The notes: generated from the letters alone by a model not told the origin. DNA of 64,000 nt from Plicaturopsis crispa FD-325 SS-3 (GCA_000827205.1 KN832557.1:1707771-1771770), one strand, 5' to 3'; counted from the stretch's first letter, positions 11,070-22,080 are shown. A program made the numbers and translations.

Positions 11070-12240
11070 ATGGTTCTCACCGCAAACTACTCCAAACGCC
11101 CCGTCGACGCCGAGAACACCCCGCCATCCGCCTCGAAAAACCAAAAGCTGCGATCAGGCGCCGCAGGTGGAAGTGTACAGCTTCATGCAGCCGCAGCAGC
11201 CCGCCGCCGCCGTGCACGCACCAATGGCCTGCCTGGCTCCCCCCGCTACAAGGTCGAGCAGGCAAAATTCCGTCGCTCAGCGGCCACTGCCACCTCCTCG
11301 AGCGTGCGCTTCGACATTCCAACACCAGACGTCGAGATGCAGGACGCACAGCCGCGGCCATCGACAACATCCGTGCAGCTTCCGCGCCTCCTAGCACGCC
11401 CCGAGTACAAGGAGGTCAGCCGTGATAAAATCGCGGCAGTCGACCCCGAGCTCGCAGACACCCCTGCGGATTACATCCGCGAAGCTTTGGAGGATTTGGG
11501 CCCTCAGTACGTCGAATCATCCTCTTAACCATGAAGTGCATTCCCTAACCGATTGTTTTTCCTGCAGTATGATGGATGTTCTCCGCAGCGTCCAGCAACC
11601 ATCAGCCGTCCCTCAAAACACACGGCAGCTCCCCAAAGAGATGGCTATCCTCGTCGCAGACCGAACATGCGACGCACCAACACATATGCTTGCGCTCTAC
11701 TCGAACGCTAAGCCCGCACCCGGTGCAAAGCGTCGTGTCACCCTCTTCCCCACGCACGCTATCGTTCTCGCCGCGCACTGCGCCTCGCTGCCCGCACTCC
11801 CGCAACGCTACGCATCCACCTCCCCTTCCACAACATCATCCGCACCGGAGACGCTCACCCTCCCCGTCACCCCGCTCTGCGTCCCCTCCCCCGAGACTTT
11901 CCCCCACCTCTCCGCCTACCTCTACACCAAGCGCGTCGACACGCTCCTCGCCTCCCTCCTCCCCGGCACACCCCCTCCCACCCCCGCCTCTGCGCCCTCG
12001 TCGCCCTCGGCTTCGGGCACGGTGACGCCGCAGCAGGCGGCGCTGATCGAGGCGTACGCGGCGTCGCTGGCGGGGACGTACACGCCGCACGCGCTGCTGA
12101 AGCACCTCGCGCGCGCGAACGGGCTGTGGCGCAATGCGTGCGCGCTCGGGGTGTGCGATGAGGGGCTGTGGGGCGCGCTCGACCTCGCGTGGGAGGTGCT
12201 CGTCGCTGCGCTCGCGCTTGGGACCGGCAAGGAGCTGTGA
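11070..12240 (+). CDS. Clp1-like protein (clampless1 family, sexual development)
   Basis: Two exons, 11070-11506 and 11568-12240, joined across a 61-base intron with a CCCTAACC branch site, give 369 residues. Splicing joins ALEDLGP to HMMDVLRSV. The N-terminal third is basic and Ala/Ser-rich (disordered, possible nuclear signal near AARRRRAR). The C-terminal half is ordered: MAILVADRTCDAP, RVTLFPTHAIVLAAHCASLP, LPVTPLCVPSPETFPHLSAYLYTKR and GLWRNACALGVCDEGLWGALDLAWEVL. These motifs and the length resemble Coprinopsis clp1, needed for clamp-cell formation in the dikaryon and controlled by the mating-type homeodomain proteins. The assignment rests on remembered family motifs. Direct proof of function here is lacking. 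Codon use in the second exon is strongly G+C-biased. Confidence 0.72.
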
Positions 12241-12758
12241 GCCCGTACGCCTTTTCGGTGGACTTGGCTGGTGTGCGATATTGGACGATTTGAAGAAGAA
12301 GAAACAACAAATATGCTGTATGACTATGCTGTATGCGCCACCCCCTCCCATCCTCAACATATACTACCTGCCACTACTATTACTTGACACCACCACCACC
12401 ATACGATACATACTTCCTAGACCCACTGTTATTATTTCTAAATATTCGCCGGCTTCGTTCTCATGCAATGCATCTTTTTTCGTCAACGACTTGCTGGTGT
12501 GACAAACTGAGGAAATGGGGTTATCATGATCGATACGCAGGGAGAACAAAAGCAGAAAGCAGGGCGCTACGGGGCAAGTCACTGACAAGGGGCGAAATAC
12601 ACGCCACCGTGCCACTTGCGCCACTGCGGCCAGAGGTAAGTACCCAAGTCCAGATCGGGAAGGCGTAGTGATCAGTAATTGTGTGGCATAGAAACTGGAG
12701 CGAGCGACCCAGAGATACGCGAGAGCAGGCTCGCCCTGCACGTGGGCAAGTGGGTGGT
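12241..12758. other. Convergent 3' region, no gene seen
   Basis: About 520 bases between the ends of the Clp1-like gene and BTB gene A. It has a pyrimidine- and CAC-rich stretch near 12330-12410. No supported coding sequence. Confidence 0.5.
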
Positions 12759-13825
12759 TTAGTCCTTCAGGAGTACATCCCACGCCGGAAGACCGAAATA
12801 TGTCGGGAGCTCGTCCCAGAGCTTTTGCCGCCCCCGCTCGTAGCAAGCTACAGCACCCCTGTAGCACACCAAACACAGGTCACCTTCTCCCGGTAGAGTA
12901 GCATGGTCATCCCAGTGCCTGAGAGAGGTGGCAAGGGCGGTTTCCCGTGCTAGTTTGTACAAAACGTGTTTCTTCTTCTTTGTGCAGGCGAGGGGATTGT
13001 AGCAGTATTCGGAGTCCTCGGAAAGCCAAGTGTGAAGGTACTCAAGCCCGCGATCCAGAAGCGTCTCCCGTCCGAGCACACAGGTTCGCAGGTTCTCGGG
13101 AGACAGCGTAACCTCGAAGGATGTGTCGCCGTCAACCATCTCGACTAGTTCGTAAGATGCACAGCATGAATACCATGCTGCAGGGAGGATACGTAGAGTC
13201 TGTGTCTCGTAAGCAAGGTTGACCACACGCATGGGATCCATGGTCATAAACTTTATTTGGTTTGCCTTGACTTCATGGCTCTTGTCGAAGGCGGCGAGCG
13301 TCGAAGGAAATTCGGTGGTAAAGCGCAACATTGCCTGCGAATATATAAGGCCGATGTCATATTTCTTGCCGATTCGCAAGAACGCCGCCGCGACATCGAG
13401 AGGCATCGCTTCAGCGGGGTCGGTATAGTAGCTAGCGGCACGGCGAGATGCGAGATCAGCGGGGCTTATCGCAAATACAAAGTCACAGCGACGTACTCCC
13501 GTTCGTATAGCGCTTTCAGCACATGCTGCACATCGCGCGCGGCATCTGACATATGGACGACGTGGCAGCCGTCCACAAGCTCGTCGCTTCCCCCGTCCGC
13601 TGATGCCTCTCCGGTTTGGCAGACTTCGAACATGTCCTTGAATACGGCGGAGGACGCAGCCAGCACACCCTTGTGAACGCGGAACTGAGTTCTCTCTGCT
13701 TCAAGTACGATGGTGCCGTCGAAAAACCATGGCTCCGAGCGAGTGATCCCAGTGCCCTGAGTGTTCTCTTCATCGCTGGACTCGGTCCTTGGCCGTTTGT
13801 CAGGGCGCGTAGATGTTGATGCCAT
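12759..13825 (-). CDS. BTB/POZ domain protein, tandem copy A
   Basis: 333 residues from two exons (13825-13497 and 13431-12759); the 65-base intron at 13432-13496 lies inside the BTB domain. The N-terminus MASTSTRPDKRPRTESSDE is a basic, disordered leader. The BTB core follows: WFFDGTIVLEAERTQFRVHKGVLAASSAVFKDMF, with the FRVHK...F signature. After the splice YERDYYTDPAEAMPLDVAAAFLRIGKKYDI completes the domain. The C-terminal half contains paired cysteines (CLVCYRGAVACYERG) conserved in copy B. BTB proteins dimerise and often act as substrate adaptors for cullin-3 ligases or as transcription cofactors. The Met at 13825, not the upstream one at 13855, is chosen because copy B starts there. Confidence 0.9.
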
Positions 13826-14049
13826 GTCCTGTTCGATGTTGACTATATCGACCAATTCTAATCGGACAGTCTCGCAGCTGTTAGAGGTGGTTGCAGTTAA
13901 CTGTCAGTTGAATCACATCGAAAGAAGCTAGAACTAACAGCACACTGGCAGCAGCAAACGCCTCAGTGCAAAGGCTGAGTTGAACGAGATCCAGTAGGAT
14001 GAAGTTGTGAAGAAGGGGAGGATATAACGTTCAAGTTCCAGCACGTAGT

Positions 14050-15141
14050 TCATTCCTTCAGGAGCACGTCCCACGCAGGAAGATCAAAATAGGACGGCAG
14101 ACTGTCCCAAACGGCTCGACGCCCCTGCTCGTAGCAGGCTACGGCATCCTTGTAGCATTCCCGACATAAGTCGTTCTCCGAAGGTGCCCAATGGAGGTCA
14201 CCCCACGGATGGAGCGAGGGCGGCATCAGACGCGTTGTTAAAAGAACGTACATCGCGCGTCTCTTCGCGCGCGAGCAAGCTACGGGTTTGGTGCAGGACG
14301 GAATGTTATCTGCAGTCCATGAGTGGATAACCCCGAGTTCACGCATAAGCCTGTGCATCCCCAGCAGGCAAACTACCGGGTATTCGGGAGACAGCATGGC
14401 CTTCATATGGTTAACCCTGTACGTTTTGTCGTGTACGAGCTCGTTGACAAAGTATATTTCAGAGCATTGGTACCAAGCAACAGGAAGGATTGACAGTGTA
14501 TGTGTCTCACGAGCGAGGTTGACCGTCTCCATAGGATTGAATGTGCGTAGTATGAGGCGATTTAAGTTGCGCAGTGGGGACGTTTTGTTTTCGAGGATAT
14601 CGTAAGCGTCGAGTTTCGAGGGATATTCAGTGGTGAAGCGTAGTAGGGCCTGCGAATGTATATAACCGATTTCGTATTTCTTTCCCAGTCGTAAAAAAGC
14701 TGCGGCGACATCGAAAGGCATAGGTTGGGTAGGAGCGGCGTGGTAACTGGGTCATACACCTGGTTAGAAAACGTCGGTAGAACTAGTGACAGTAACATAC
14801 TCGCGTTCATATATTGCTTTGAGCAAGTGCTGCAGTTCGCGCCAAGCGTCCGACATATGAACGACGTGACAGCCGTCCACAAGCCCTTGGCCTTCTCTAT
14901 CGGACGACATATCCACCACAGAACCGGACTGGCACACTTCGAGCATATCTTTAAAGACGGGGGAGGCCGCTGCGAGGACGCCTTTGTGAACGCGGAACTG
15001 AGTTCTCTCTGCTTCGAGTACGATGGTGCCGTCGAAAAACCATGGCTCCGAGCGAGTAATCCCAGTGTCCGAAGTGTTTAGGCTATTGTCGCTGGACTCG
15101 GTCCTTGGCCGTTTCTCGGGGCGCGTAGATGTTGATGCCAT
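14050..15141 (-). CDS. BTB/POZ domain protein, tandem copy B
   Basis: 345 residues from exons 15141-14801 and 14746-14050, with a 54-base intron at the same place as in copy A. It shares the leader MASTSTRPEKRPRTESSD, the BTB core TIVLEAERTQFRVHKGVLAA, and after the splice YERDYHAAPTQPMPFDVAAAFLRLGKKYEI. The C-terminal CRECYKDAVACYEQGRR matches copy A. The N-terminal leader is more alike between copies than the C-terminal half. The 225 bases between the copies also look related, so this is a recent tandem duplication. The biochemical role is as for copy A; no substrate can be named. Confidence 0.9.
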
Positions 15142-15659
15142 GTCCTGTTCAATGTTGAACGTTGACCAAGTGAAGTCGGATAGTTTTGACGGTCTCGCTG
15201 GCAGCTGTCAGAGAGCCTGTGGTTGTAGTTCAACTGTCAGTAAGTAAATCGCATCTAAACGAGCTGCATGGAACTAACAGCACAACAGCAAACGGTCCAG
15301 TACACGCCCAGTTGACGCCCAGTGCAAGAGCTGAATTGAACGAGATTCAGTAGTATGAAGTTGTGAAGAACCGGGGAAGAATGCAAGAACACGCCGCTCA
15401 TTCCGAGAACCATCAGTACTCAACGCTCGCGATCAACAGCTCGGACAAATATGGACAGTTCGAAGCTCGATAGCATGCATACGAAGATTCGTTCCAGTCT
15501 TAGTAGCAAGTCCGACAACTCCTCAGATTCCGTTACGACCTTCCATAAATTCACTCTTTACTCTTCGCACATCGAAATACAGCAAACTCTGAACCCCTTC
15601 CAAACTCCGACCATACTATCCTGGTACATCAATGCACATTCCATCGTAGCCCTTTATGT
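15142..15659. other. Upstream region of BTB copy B, no gene seen
   Basis: Parts resemble the sequence upstream of copy A (for example TTGAACGAGAT and ACAGCACA), as expected for a duplicated promoter. No further gene is seen. Confidence 0.5.
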
Positions 15660-15948
15660 TCAAGCGACAGGCTTGCAAGTCTATTAAACATAGCGTTTAG
15701 TGATGGAACCATACACGAGGGAAGTCGCATACCTCGATGAGCAGAGGGGGGTCCGATACGCAGGAGAGCCCGGGGCAGCAAGCAATGCTCGTCGGAAGGC
15801 CGCACTGCCTGCCCTCGGGCAGGCACACGGGACCAGGGCCAAATGTGAGTGTAGCCTTGGCAGAGGTCGTGGTAGCGGCGGGGTGCGCAGTCACACCAGC
15901 AGTAGCGACGAATGCGACAAATATGGCAAGAGATTTGAGCACTGCCAT
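15660..15948 (-). CDS. Small secreted six-cysteine (knottin-like) protein, copy 2
   Basis: 78 residues from exons 15948-15733 and 15680-15660, with a 52-base intron (15681-15732), the same length as in copy 1. A signal peptide (SLAIFVAFVATAGVTA) and a Thr/Ser spacer precede the core, which is C-x6-C-x7-CC-x4-C-x10-C and ends CKPVA. VCLPEGRQC and the block C-V-x-D-P-P-L-L are shared with copy 1. Without the splice the frame runs into an unrelated tail (DFPRVWFHH) and loses the sixth cysteine. The Met at 15948 is chosen over an upstream in-frame Met at 16032 because it gives a signal peptide aligned with copy 1 and the right distance to the TATA box. Function unknown; secretion and a disulfide-bonded knot are inferred. 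Confidence 0.75.
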
Positions 15949-16030
15949 TGTGAAGACGTTTAGAAAGGGTGTGTGCTGGTAGATAGTACGAGATGTTAGA
16001 GTGCGCTTTGAAGAATGGAGCGCAAAGGGC

Positions 16031-16041
16031 ACCTACTTATA
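16031..16041 (-). promoter_or_regulatory. TATA-type core promoter of knottin-like gene 2
   Basis: Reading the minus strand, TATAAGTAGGT lies 93 bases before the ATG at 15948. It matches the element in front of copy 1 (1685-1694) over ten bases. Confidence 0.6.
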
Positions 16042-16724
16042 CAATCTTGTGCAACGGAGGAAGGTTTCCTGCGACGCCGATGTGTGCGGGCTGACTGCCA
16101 GTGCGATGCGCCACATTTTGAAACGGCCCGTCGAGGTATTTTGAGTGCTGAATTCTGCATTGGTTGGGTACGACGCTCTCCTGGATGCTACTACGCACGG
16201 GACGCACGATGAGGTGGGTCACAGGCACCGGGGTCTTGTTGCGCCGCCGCAAGGGCTGTAAAGTTTTATATCACGTTTGAGCTCATCACAGCCGTTGAGG
16301 CCTTTGAGGACTCACTGGTGACCCAAGAGGAACCCTTTCATTCCTCCGCAATATGGTAAAATGCGACTTGCGCCACCGACAGATAACTCGCAGGATTCGG
16401 AAAGCAATACTCATCTCAGGACGCGCTAATTTGGAGCAGAAATGACAGAGGGAGTGCGTCCCGTTCGTCTAGCAGTGATGTAACACATGTACAGGTTTCA
16501 GCAGCTCCCACAGGCACGATGGGCTACAAAGTTCCTTGTTAATTCAGCGACATATCGAAACGATGGAATGTAATTTGAACTAACGTGCGTGCATAGTACT
16601 GATCCAGAGGCTCTTTGGACGGTTGAAGTGCCTCAGAAGTGCCTCGGACAGAGATAGAACTGATGGCCCGGCCCGGGGGAAAACCATTCCCCTTGTTCCT
16701 GCCACCAGTCGCAATTCCCTTAAG
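16042..16724. other. Intergenic, no gene seen
   Basis: About 680 bases with no supported gene. It may contain unrecognisable 3' remains of the BTB relic next to it. Confidence 0.5.
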
Positions 16725-16875
16725 TTGTGAGCGCGAAACTGAGTTTCCTCCACTTCGAGTACGATTGTGCCGTCGAAAAAACCAGGGAGCGAGTGACCCC
16801 ACGAGCAGTGTACGGAGTGACTCTGTCGTCGTTGGACTCGATCCTTGGCCGCTCCTCGAGGCGTGTAGATGCCAT
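16725..16875 (-). pseudogene. Decayed BTB gene, 5' fragment
   Basis: Starting at 16875 the minus strand reads MASTRLEERPRIESNDDRV, then TARGVTRSLVF. These match MASTSTRPEKRPRTESSD and GITRSEPWFF of the intact BTB copies. The next part (GTIVLEVEETQFRAHNL in another frame) matches TIVLEAERTQFRVHKGV. The frame changes inside FFDG, and the match ends shortly after. No BTB C-terminal half follows. It is a third, dead member of the local BTB family. Confidence 0.75.
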
Positions 16876-17334
16876 GCGGGTTTCAAGAATGGATAGGTAT
16901 GGAACAGTTGCAGTCTTGTGCAAGCTGGGGGCCCGGCGACGCTTTCGAAGTCGCGACCACGTGGCCATACCATATACGGCGCACGCAGTTTGGCCCGTAG
17001 CCAGCTTGCAAGTTGCGGGCTCCTGCCACCTTTCGCTCAGCACCTACTTAGTACCAGCTCCTACCTTACCCTGCTGCTCGCAATTGTCGTAATTGTCTCT
17101 ACGACACGGTCGGAATTATATACGGAGTATTCCAACGCAGGTACCATTGCAATTCTTTGTCTAGATCGCGGTTTCCTTACTATGCACAACAAGCATCACT
17201 GCAGCTGAGGTGTCTGGTATTCGCACCTCGCCTTCAAAATTATTACTAGTTCTCTGATAAAGGACTGCATATGTACGTCCTACAGCTCTCAGCGACCTGT
17301 TGATACTAGTTTAACCATCAGCTTTCCAGAAAAA
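16876..17334. other. Intergenic upstream of F-box gene 2
   Basis: About 460 bases with no recognisable gene; the right part is the F-box promoter and leader. Confidence 0.5.
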
Positions 17335-19017
17335 ATGTGTGCACCGATCCCAGCATGTTGGTCATGCGGTGCCTCCATCGTCCGTATGCCGGAACCACTT
17401 CCTGACTTTCCTGTACCCCGCCTGCTGCGCACTAACGAGCTTCCGTCCACAATGGAGGCTCAGGCCTCTCAAGCTTATATTGACGGCGCAGAGGAGCACA
17501 TGCGCGTCTTTTTAGCTGGCCTAGAAACCATCTTGACCACTCTGGACATCCTCAACCGTCAATGCGACGTATTGGAGGAAACCATACACTGCTACAAGGC
17601 CGTTTTCTCCCCGTTTCGTCGACTCCCAGCTGAGTTGCTATCGGAGGTATTCGTACATTGCCTTCCTCCCGATAGCGCACCATCACCCTACGCACCACCG
17701 CTCAGCTCCGGACCAGCTCTCGGCTCCGCCCCCTTGCTCTTGATGAGCGTCTGCAAAAGGTGGCGGGCAGTTGCTCTGTCTACACCAAGATTGTGGACCT
17801 CATTCTACCCCCAGCAGTACAAGAGTCCCCCGCATGCGGTAGTCAATCAATGGCTAGCGCGTGCTGGCGCTCTCCCGTTGTCCATGTGTGTCAAACCCAG
17901 ATTTGACATCGAGCAGTTTTCCGGTATCATCTCTCGTTATGCTGCACGTTGGGAAAGGCTCTCCCTCATCACTCACGCCGAGATACCCGACTTTTCAACG
18001 GCCGAACCGTTCCTCCGTCTACAACAGCTCGAACTTGGCACGGAGACCCGCACTCCATTGGGTACGCCAAAACCCGTCACCCTCTTTCGCAACACCCCGC
18101 TACTCCGTTCGTTCAGGTACTCGGGCAACATCCCTGAGGATTTAATCGATCTCCCGTGGAGCCAGCTAACGGATCTCACCTTGAAAGGGCGGTTGGTACA
18201 AGCGTGCGTCGCCACCCTTCTCCGGGCGCCTAGCGTTGAAAGCTGCTCACTCTGGAATATGGAAAGCTCCCGCATCGACGCTCAGCTGCCCTCCGAGTCG
18301 ATGCAGCATCTGCGCCTGAAGCATCTCCGCATCCACGACTCACGATTAACCCCTTCCCGAGACTGGCATGGCTTCTTTCAGCAAAAATCTTTGACGTTCC
18401 CCTCCCTGCTTTCGTTCGCATACTCAGGCCGCAAATTCCCCTTTTTGTTGTATCACAGTTTCCAGCAGCGTTCTGGCTTCAAACTCGAGAAGCTCTCCCT
18501 CGCGCGTATCAAGAACGTCCAGAAACACGAGTTCCTGTGGTGCTTCGCATATCTGCCCACCCTTGTCCACTTCGAGCTCAGAAATCACTCGAATGAGGAG
18601 ACGAGCGAATTCATGAGCGTCGAGGTACTTTCGCGGATGACCCGCCCCGATGTAGAGTCTCCCTCGGATGCACCGCTTCTGCTTCCGTCACTACGCGTCA
18701 TCGAGCTGTACGACGTGTGCATCACCAGCGAGAGACGAGAAATCCCTGACCGCTTCGCCTCGATGATACGCTCAAGGCGTCCAGGGCGAGATCTTGCCGC
18801 TCGTACCACAGAAGGAGCCGGACCCGGTGCTGGAGTAGCTCACCTCGAGAGGGTTTCCCTTGAATTCGAAAGGGCCATTACACCGAGTGTCTACTATGAG
18901 CCGGAATCTACCACAGAGTACATCATAACGACATTCAAAGGACTGAAGGACGAAGGATTGGATATCAGTCTTATCTCAGGGACATGGTCTCCCGAGCGAC
19001 GACGGAAGGAAGTATAG
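17335..19017 (+). CDS. F-box protein with LRR-like C-terminal half, copy 2
   Basis: Single exon, 560 residues. It starts MCAPIPACWSCGASIVRMP, as in copy 1. A helical segment leads to the F-box SPFRRLPAELLSEVFVHCLP, then LLLMSVCKRWRAVALSTPRLW. Compared with copy 1, about 18 extra Pro/Ser/Ala-rich residues sit inside the F-box region between HCLPPDSAPS and APLLLMSVCKRW. The C-terminal half has leucine-rich repeat-like units (LRLQQLELGT, LTDLTLKGR, MQHLRLKHLRIHDS) and ends ITTFKGLKDEGLDISLISGT, like copy 1. It is expected to bind Skp1 and to recruit an unknown substrate to an SCF ubiquitin ligase. Confidence 0.9.
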   Translation: MCAPIPACWSCGASIVRMPEPLPDFPVPRLLRTNELPSTMEAQASQAYIDGAEEHMRVFLAGLETILTTLDILNRQCDVLEETIHCYKAVFSPFRRLPAELLSEVFVHCLPPDSAPSPYAPPLSSGPALGSAPLLLMSVCKRWRAVALSTPRLWTSFYPQQYKSPPHAVVNQWLARAGALPLSMCVKPRFDIEQFSGIISRYAARWERLSLITHAEIPDFSTAEPFLRLQQLELGTETRTPLGTPKPVTLFRNTPLLRSFRYSGNIPEDLIDLPWSQLTDLTLKGRLVQACVATLLRAPSVESCSLWNMESSRIDAQLPSESMQHLRLKHLRIHDSRLTPSRDWHGFFQQKSLTFPSLLSFAYSGRKFPFLLYHSFQQRSGFKLEKLSLARIKNVQKHEFLWCFAYLPTLVHFELRNHSNEETSEFMSVEVLSRMTRPDVESPSDAPLLLPSLRVIELYDVCITSERREIPDRFASMIRSRRPGRDLAARTTEGAGPGAGVAHLERVSLEFERAITPSVYYEPESTTEYIITTFKGLKDEGLDISLISGTWSPERRRKEV

Positions 19018-22000
19018 CACACGGATGTGTGTACCGTAGATTGCATATGTAGCTAGACATTCGCGACCACGAGACTAACGAGAAATACATACTATACGAT
19101 ACAATGTCGTTGACTCACAGACCACGCGCATGTCTCGCTTTACCAAAGCAAACACTCCGAGTCCAACGCACGGTTTGCGCGCTTAGCACCCAGTCCGCTC
19201 GTTCCGTTCGCGAAGAAAGTTCCGCCGAGGGGCGCGGAGTGTCCGCGTCAAAACATAAGTGGGCGCTTCGGTGCCGACAATGTCCTAAAACATGAATCAG
19301 ACAAAGTCCCGTCCTGTGAAAATCAATTGAGAGTGACACACATCGCGTAGAGTCTGACAGACCCACCTTGCACGGCGGACCGAGACAGACGCGCGCTCAC
19401 GATGGAGATCCTCAGGACCCGCTCGCAGTTTATGGAACGGCGTAAATGATAAGCGCTCACCGTGTAATACCCGAGGGGGAAGCGAACGACCTGAATAGAA
19501 ATGAATCATGGATGGGAGTACGAATGCAGTACGAAGGTGTACTGACGTGAAGTGACTGGGTCCTGCATCAATTTCGGGTAGGGCGTAACGTGAAATACTA
19601 CTCTGTTAGACGCGATTCAGCAATGAGGATACCGCCATACCAACAAAAGTGATCACCGCACGTCACACGAGATCATTCGCGTTCCACAGGACTCCCGGGC
19701 TCCCGTGAGCGCAGCGAAGGCTGTCGTTTTGTAACCGGGCCACGGCAGATGTAATGCGTCAGCCCCGGATCCATACCACCAGCTCAGCTGGGCGTCTAGG
19801 GCACGACCTGTGAGACGCACATACGGTGGAACGTCTCAGTTAGCAAGTCGGCGGTATCAGATAGATGCGTACTTGCCTGAACGTTGGCAGTGAAGCATTG
19901 TTCGATCCGCGATGCATGGGAGCGGCTAATATCAAACCACCTAATGGCATTGTCGTTGGCAGAACTTGGGAGAACCTGACCGTGGGTCAATCAAACTCCA
20001 TTCCTCGATTCGTCGCAAGAATTGTCCAGGGTGAGAGACCGGCTCCCGTCGCTGGGAAACGACTGTGCAAAGCAGAGCGTCTGAGAATGTCGGGCCCCGA
20101 CCCTGTCGTAATATCTTCATCAGCGCATAGCTTGGTGGACAAGGGTAGGAATGCAAGTACGAACTGTATTCGCAGTCCTAATACGAACCGATGAAAACGA
20201 TCCGCAGTATGTGGCGAAGAAAAGCGGTGAGAGAGCTGTCCATGCTCGTTCCCTTCAACACGGTGGTATAACAGGCCGTTGAGCCAAGCGAGTTATGGGA
20301 ATCGTGGGCATTGCTGACCGCTGCGACTTGGCGGGAAATCAGCGCCCACAAATACTGGAAAGGGATTGCTGCGGCTCACGATTTGGACGAGCTGTGTTCC
20401 CGCTGGAGGTTGCGCGACACTGCACGATTCCGAGTAAGTCGCGGATAGTATACCATTGCACATTCAGCGCGACTGCAAGACAGTAAGTATGAGTCGGGGG
20501 AGAAATTTAAGCATTAAACTCGGGCGCGGCCAACGATCGAGGACAGTCCGGCGCCTTACGAGGACCAGTGTCAATCCGAAATTCAGCTGTGGACACACAG
20601 CTGTACGCAGTCGGGGATAAGCACAATTTACTAAATTGCGGGCCTCACAGAGAAATTAACCGGGCCCCGTCGGCTTGCGTAGCACTTGAGAAGTCAACAT
20701 CGTGCGATGATGATGAAACAGATAACCTCCATGTTGGTCATGCTATCCACCGCAGTAGTATGGCTATGCCTCAGGTACGTGGCGATCGTTGATTTGCGGA
20801 ATTCAATGACCACGGGGACGATTAAGATTTGTGGGGAATGCGACCTACCGCACCAGGCACCGAAGAGCTGCCTTGGTTAATTTCCGCGGCATCGTGTTGA
20901 AGGTTTCGGAACGCGTGCTATTGTACCTCCGCTCCGTGCCCAGACGTGTTCTCCCGACACCTGCATTCGGGGCGCGTTACTTAGCGGAGGAGAACATGCG
21001 ACTTACCGTGGATGCAAGTCATAGCATTTGCTCTGGAAGGTGCCACGGCAGTTCATACTCCCGTCGAAAACCATGCGAAGAAGTAGGTTCCGAGCCGTGT
21101 CAATAGGATCCTCACGGTATCTCGAAGGTTCTGGGTACCACTTGCCACTGCCTAGCCGACGGCTATTGAGCACCCACGTCGGTGGAGAGCGTGTGCGTGA
21201 TACCTTCCAAAACGCATCGCCTCGGCGAAAGAAAAAAATTGGTTGGTTCGATTGGAGTGTGCACCGGGAGTCGGTACATGGAAGAGCCTAGCAAGTGAAC
21301 CGGAGCATGCAAGGCGTTTAACGGTCTCCGAGAGTCTCTGGGAATAACCATATGGTCTCCGGTCATCCATGGTCCATCGCGAAGAGACGGTTATGACCGA
21401 CATGGACCAGGCAAGTTTCAGAGAAAGTCGTACGAGTCTGAGTGTCGGAGGCACAGTGCGCTGGGTTTCATAGCCGCGGAGTTTGAACGCGCACAGCCAG
21501 GCTGACTCGACTGCGCACTGGCAAGTGGCTTGGACTGGGGCCAAGCCTCGCTCGTTCCTGCAGGTTCCTACTCACTGTTCCTTGTCTTCCACCACGACAT
21601 AGTGAGTTGCATTGTACCTCTTCGTGCCCGAATACCAAGCGAACTGTAACCTTTTTGTGAGAATTGACAGGCCTTTTCGTCGACTCTGTCGCTGACCTCC
21701 TGCTTCAAGTGCACTCTCTTATACTGGCCGGGGCTGCAAGGACGAAGGGATTCGCGATATGTGGCTACTCCGCCCAAACCTCGATGCTGTGCGATTGCAA
21801 TGTGGGTCGCCCAGGGGTCTCCCGTCCAACGGACTTGAAGACAAATCCGAGATTGTCCTTCCGCAGTCCCCGGGCCCAACACAGCCTTCGATTTGTCACT
21901 CGGCGATACCCTGCTAATTCCCGCCAACTCCTCTCGGTTCCACGAAAGCTGTTGCAATTGCTCAGCATGCGCGCGTATCCTTCGACCTATCTCGCTTTGC

Positions 22001-22031
22001 ATACGCGTCGCCGCCGAAATGACTCGGTTCA
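19018..22031. other. Three-kilobase gap without a recognisable gene
   Basis: All frames here are short, on both strands, and show no domain, signal peptide or splice-supported continuity. I found no terminal repeats, reverse transcriptase or transposase motif, and no tRNA. It could be decayed sequence, a long non-coding RNA locus or regulatory DNA. In a window this dense the gap is unusual. Confidence 0.5.
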
Positions 22032-22039
22032 TTCGAGAA
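22032..22039 (+). promoter_or_regulatory. Heat-shock element of the Hsp20 gene
   Basis: TTCGAGAA (TTC-nn-GAA) is a pair of inverted HSF units; a third imperfect unit (TTG) follows in phase. It lies 34 bases upstream of the TATA box and 141 bases before the ATG, as expected for heat-shock factor control. Confidence 0.6.
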
Positions 22040-22072
22040 GTTTGACCCACAATCACGTGGAAAGCTCCGCGA

Positions 22073-22080
22073 TATATAAA
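22073..22080 (+). promoter_or_regulatory. TATA box of the Hsp20 gene
   Basis: TATATAAA lies about 100 bases before the ATG at 22180 and directly after the heat-shock element, a strong core promoter arrangement. Confidence 0.7.

Noticed and set aside
21228-21275. GGTTGGTTCGATTGG, resembling a tRNA T-arm
   Set aside because: No complementary stem and no cloverleaf around it.
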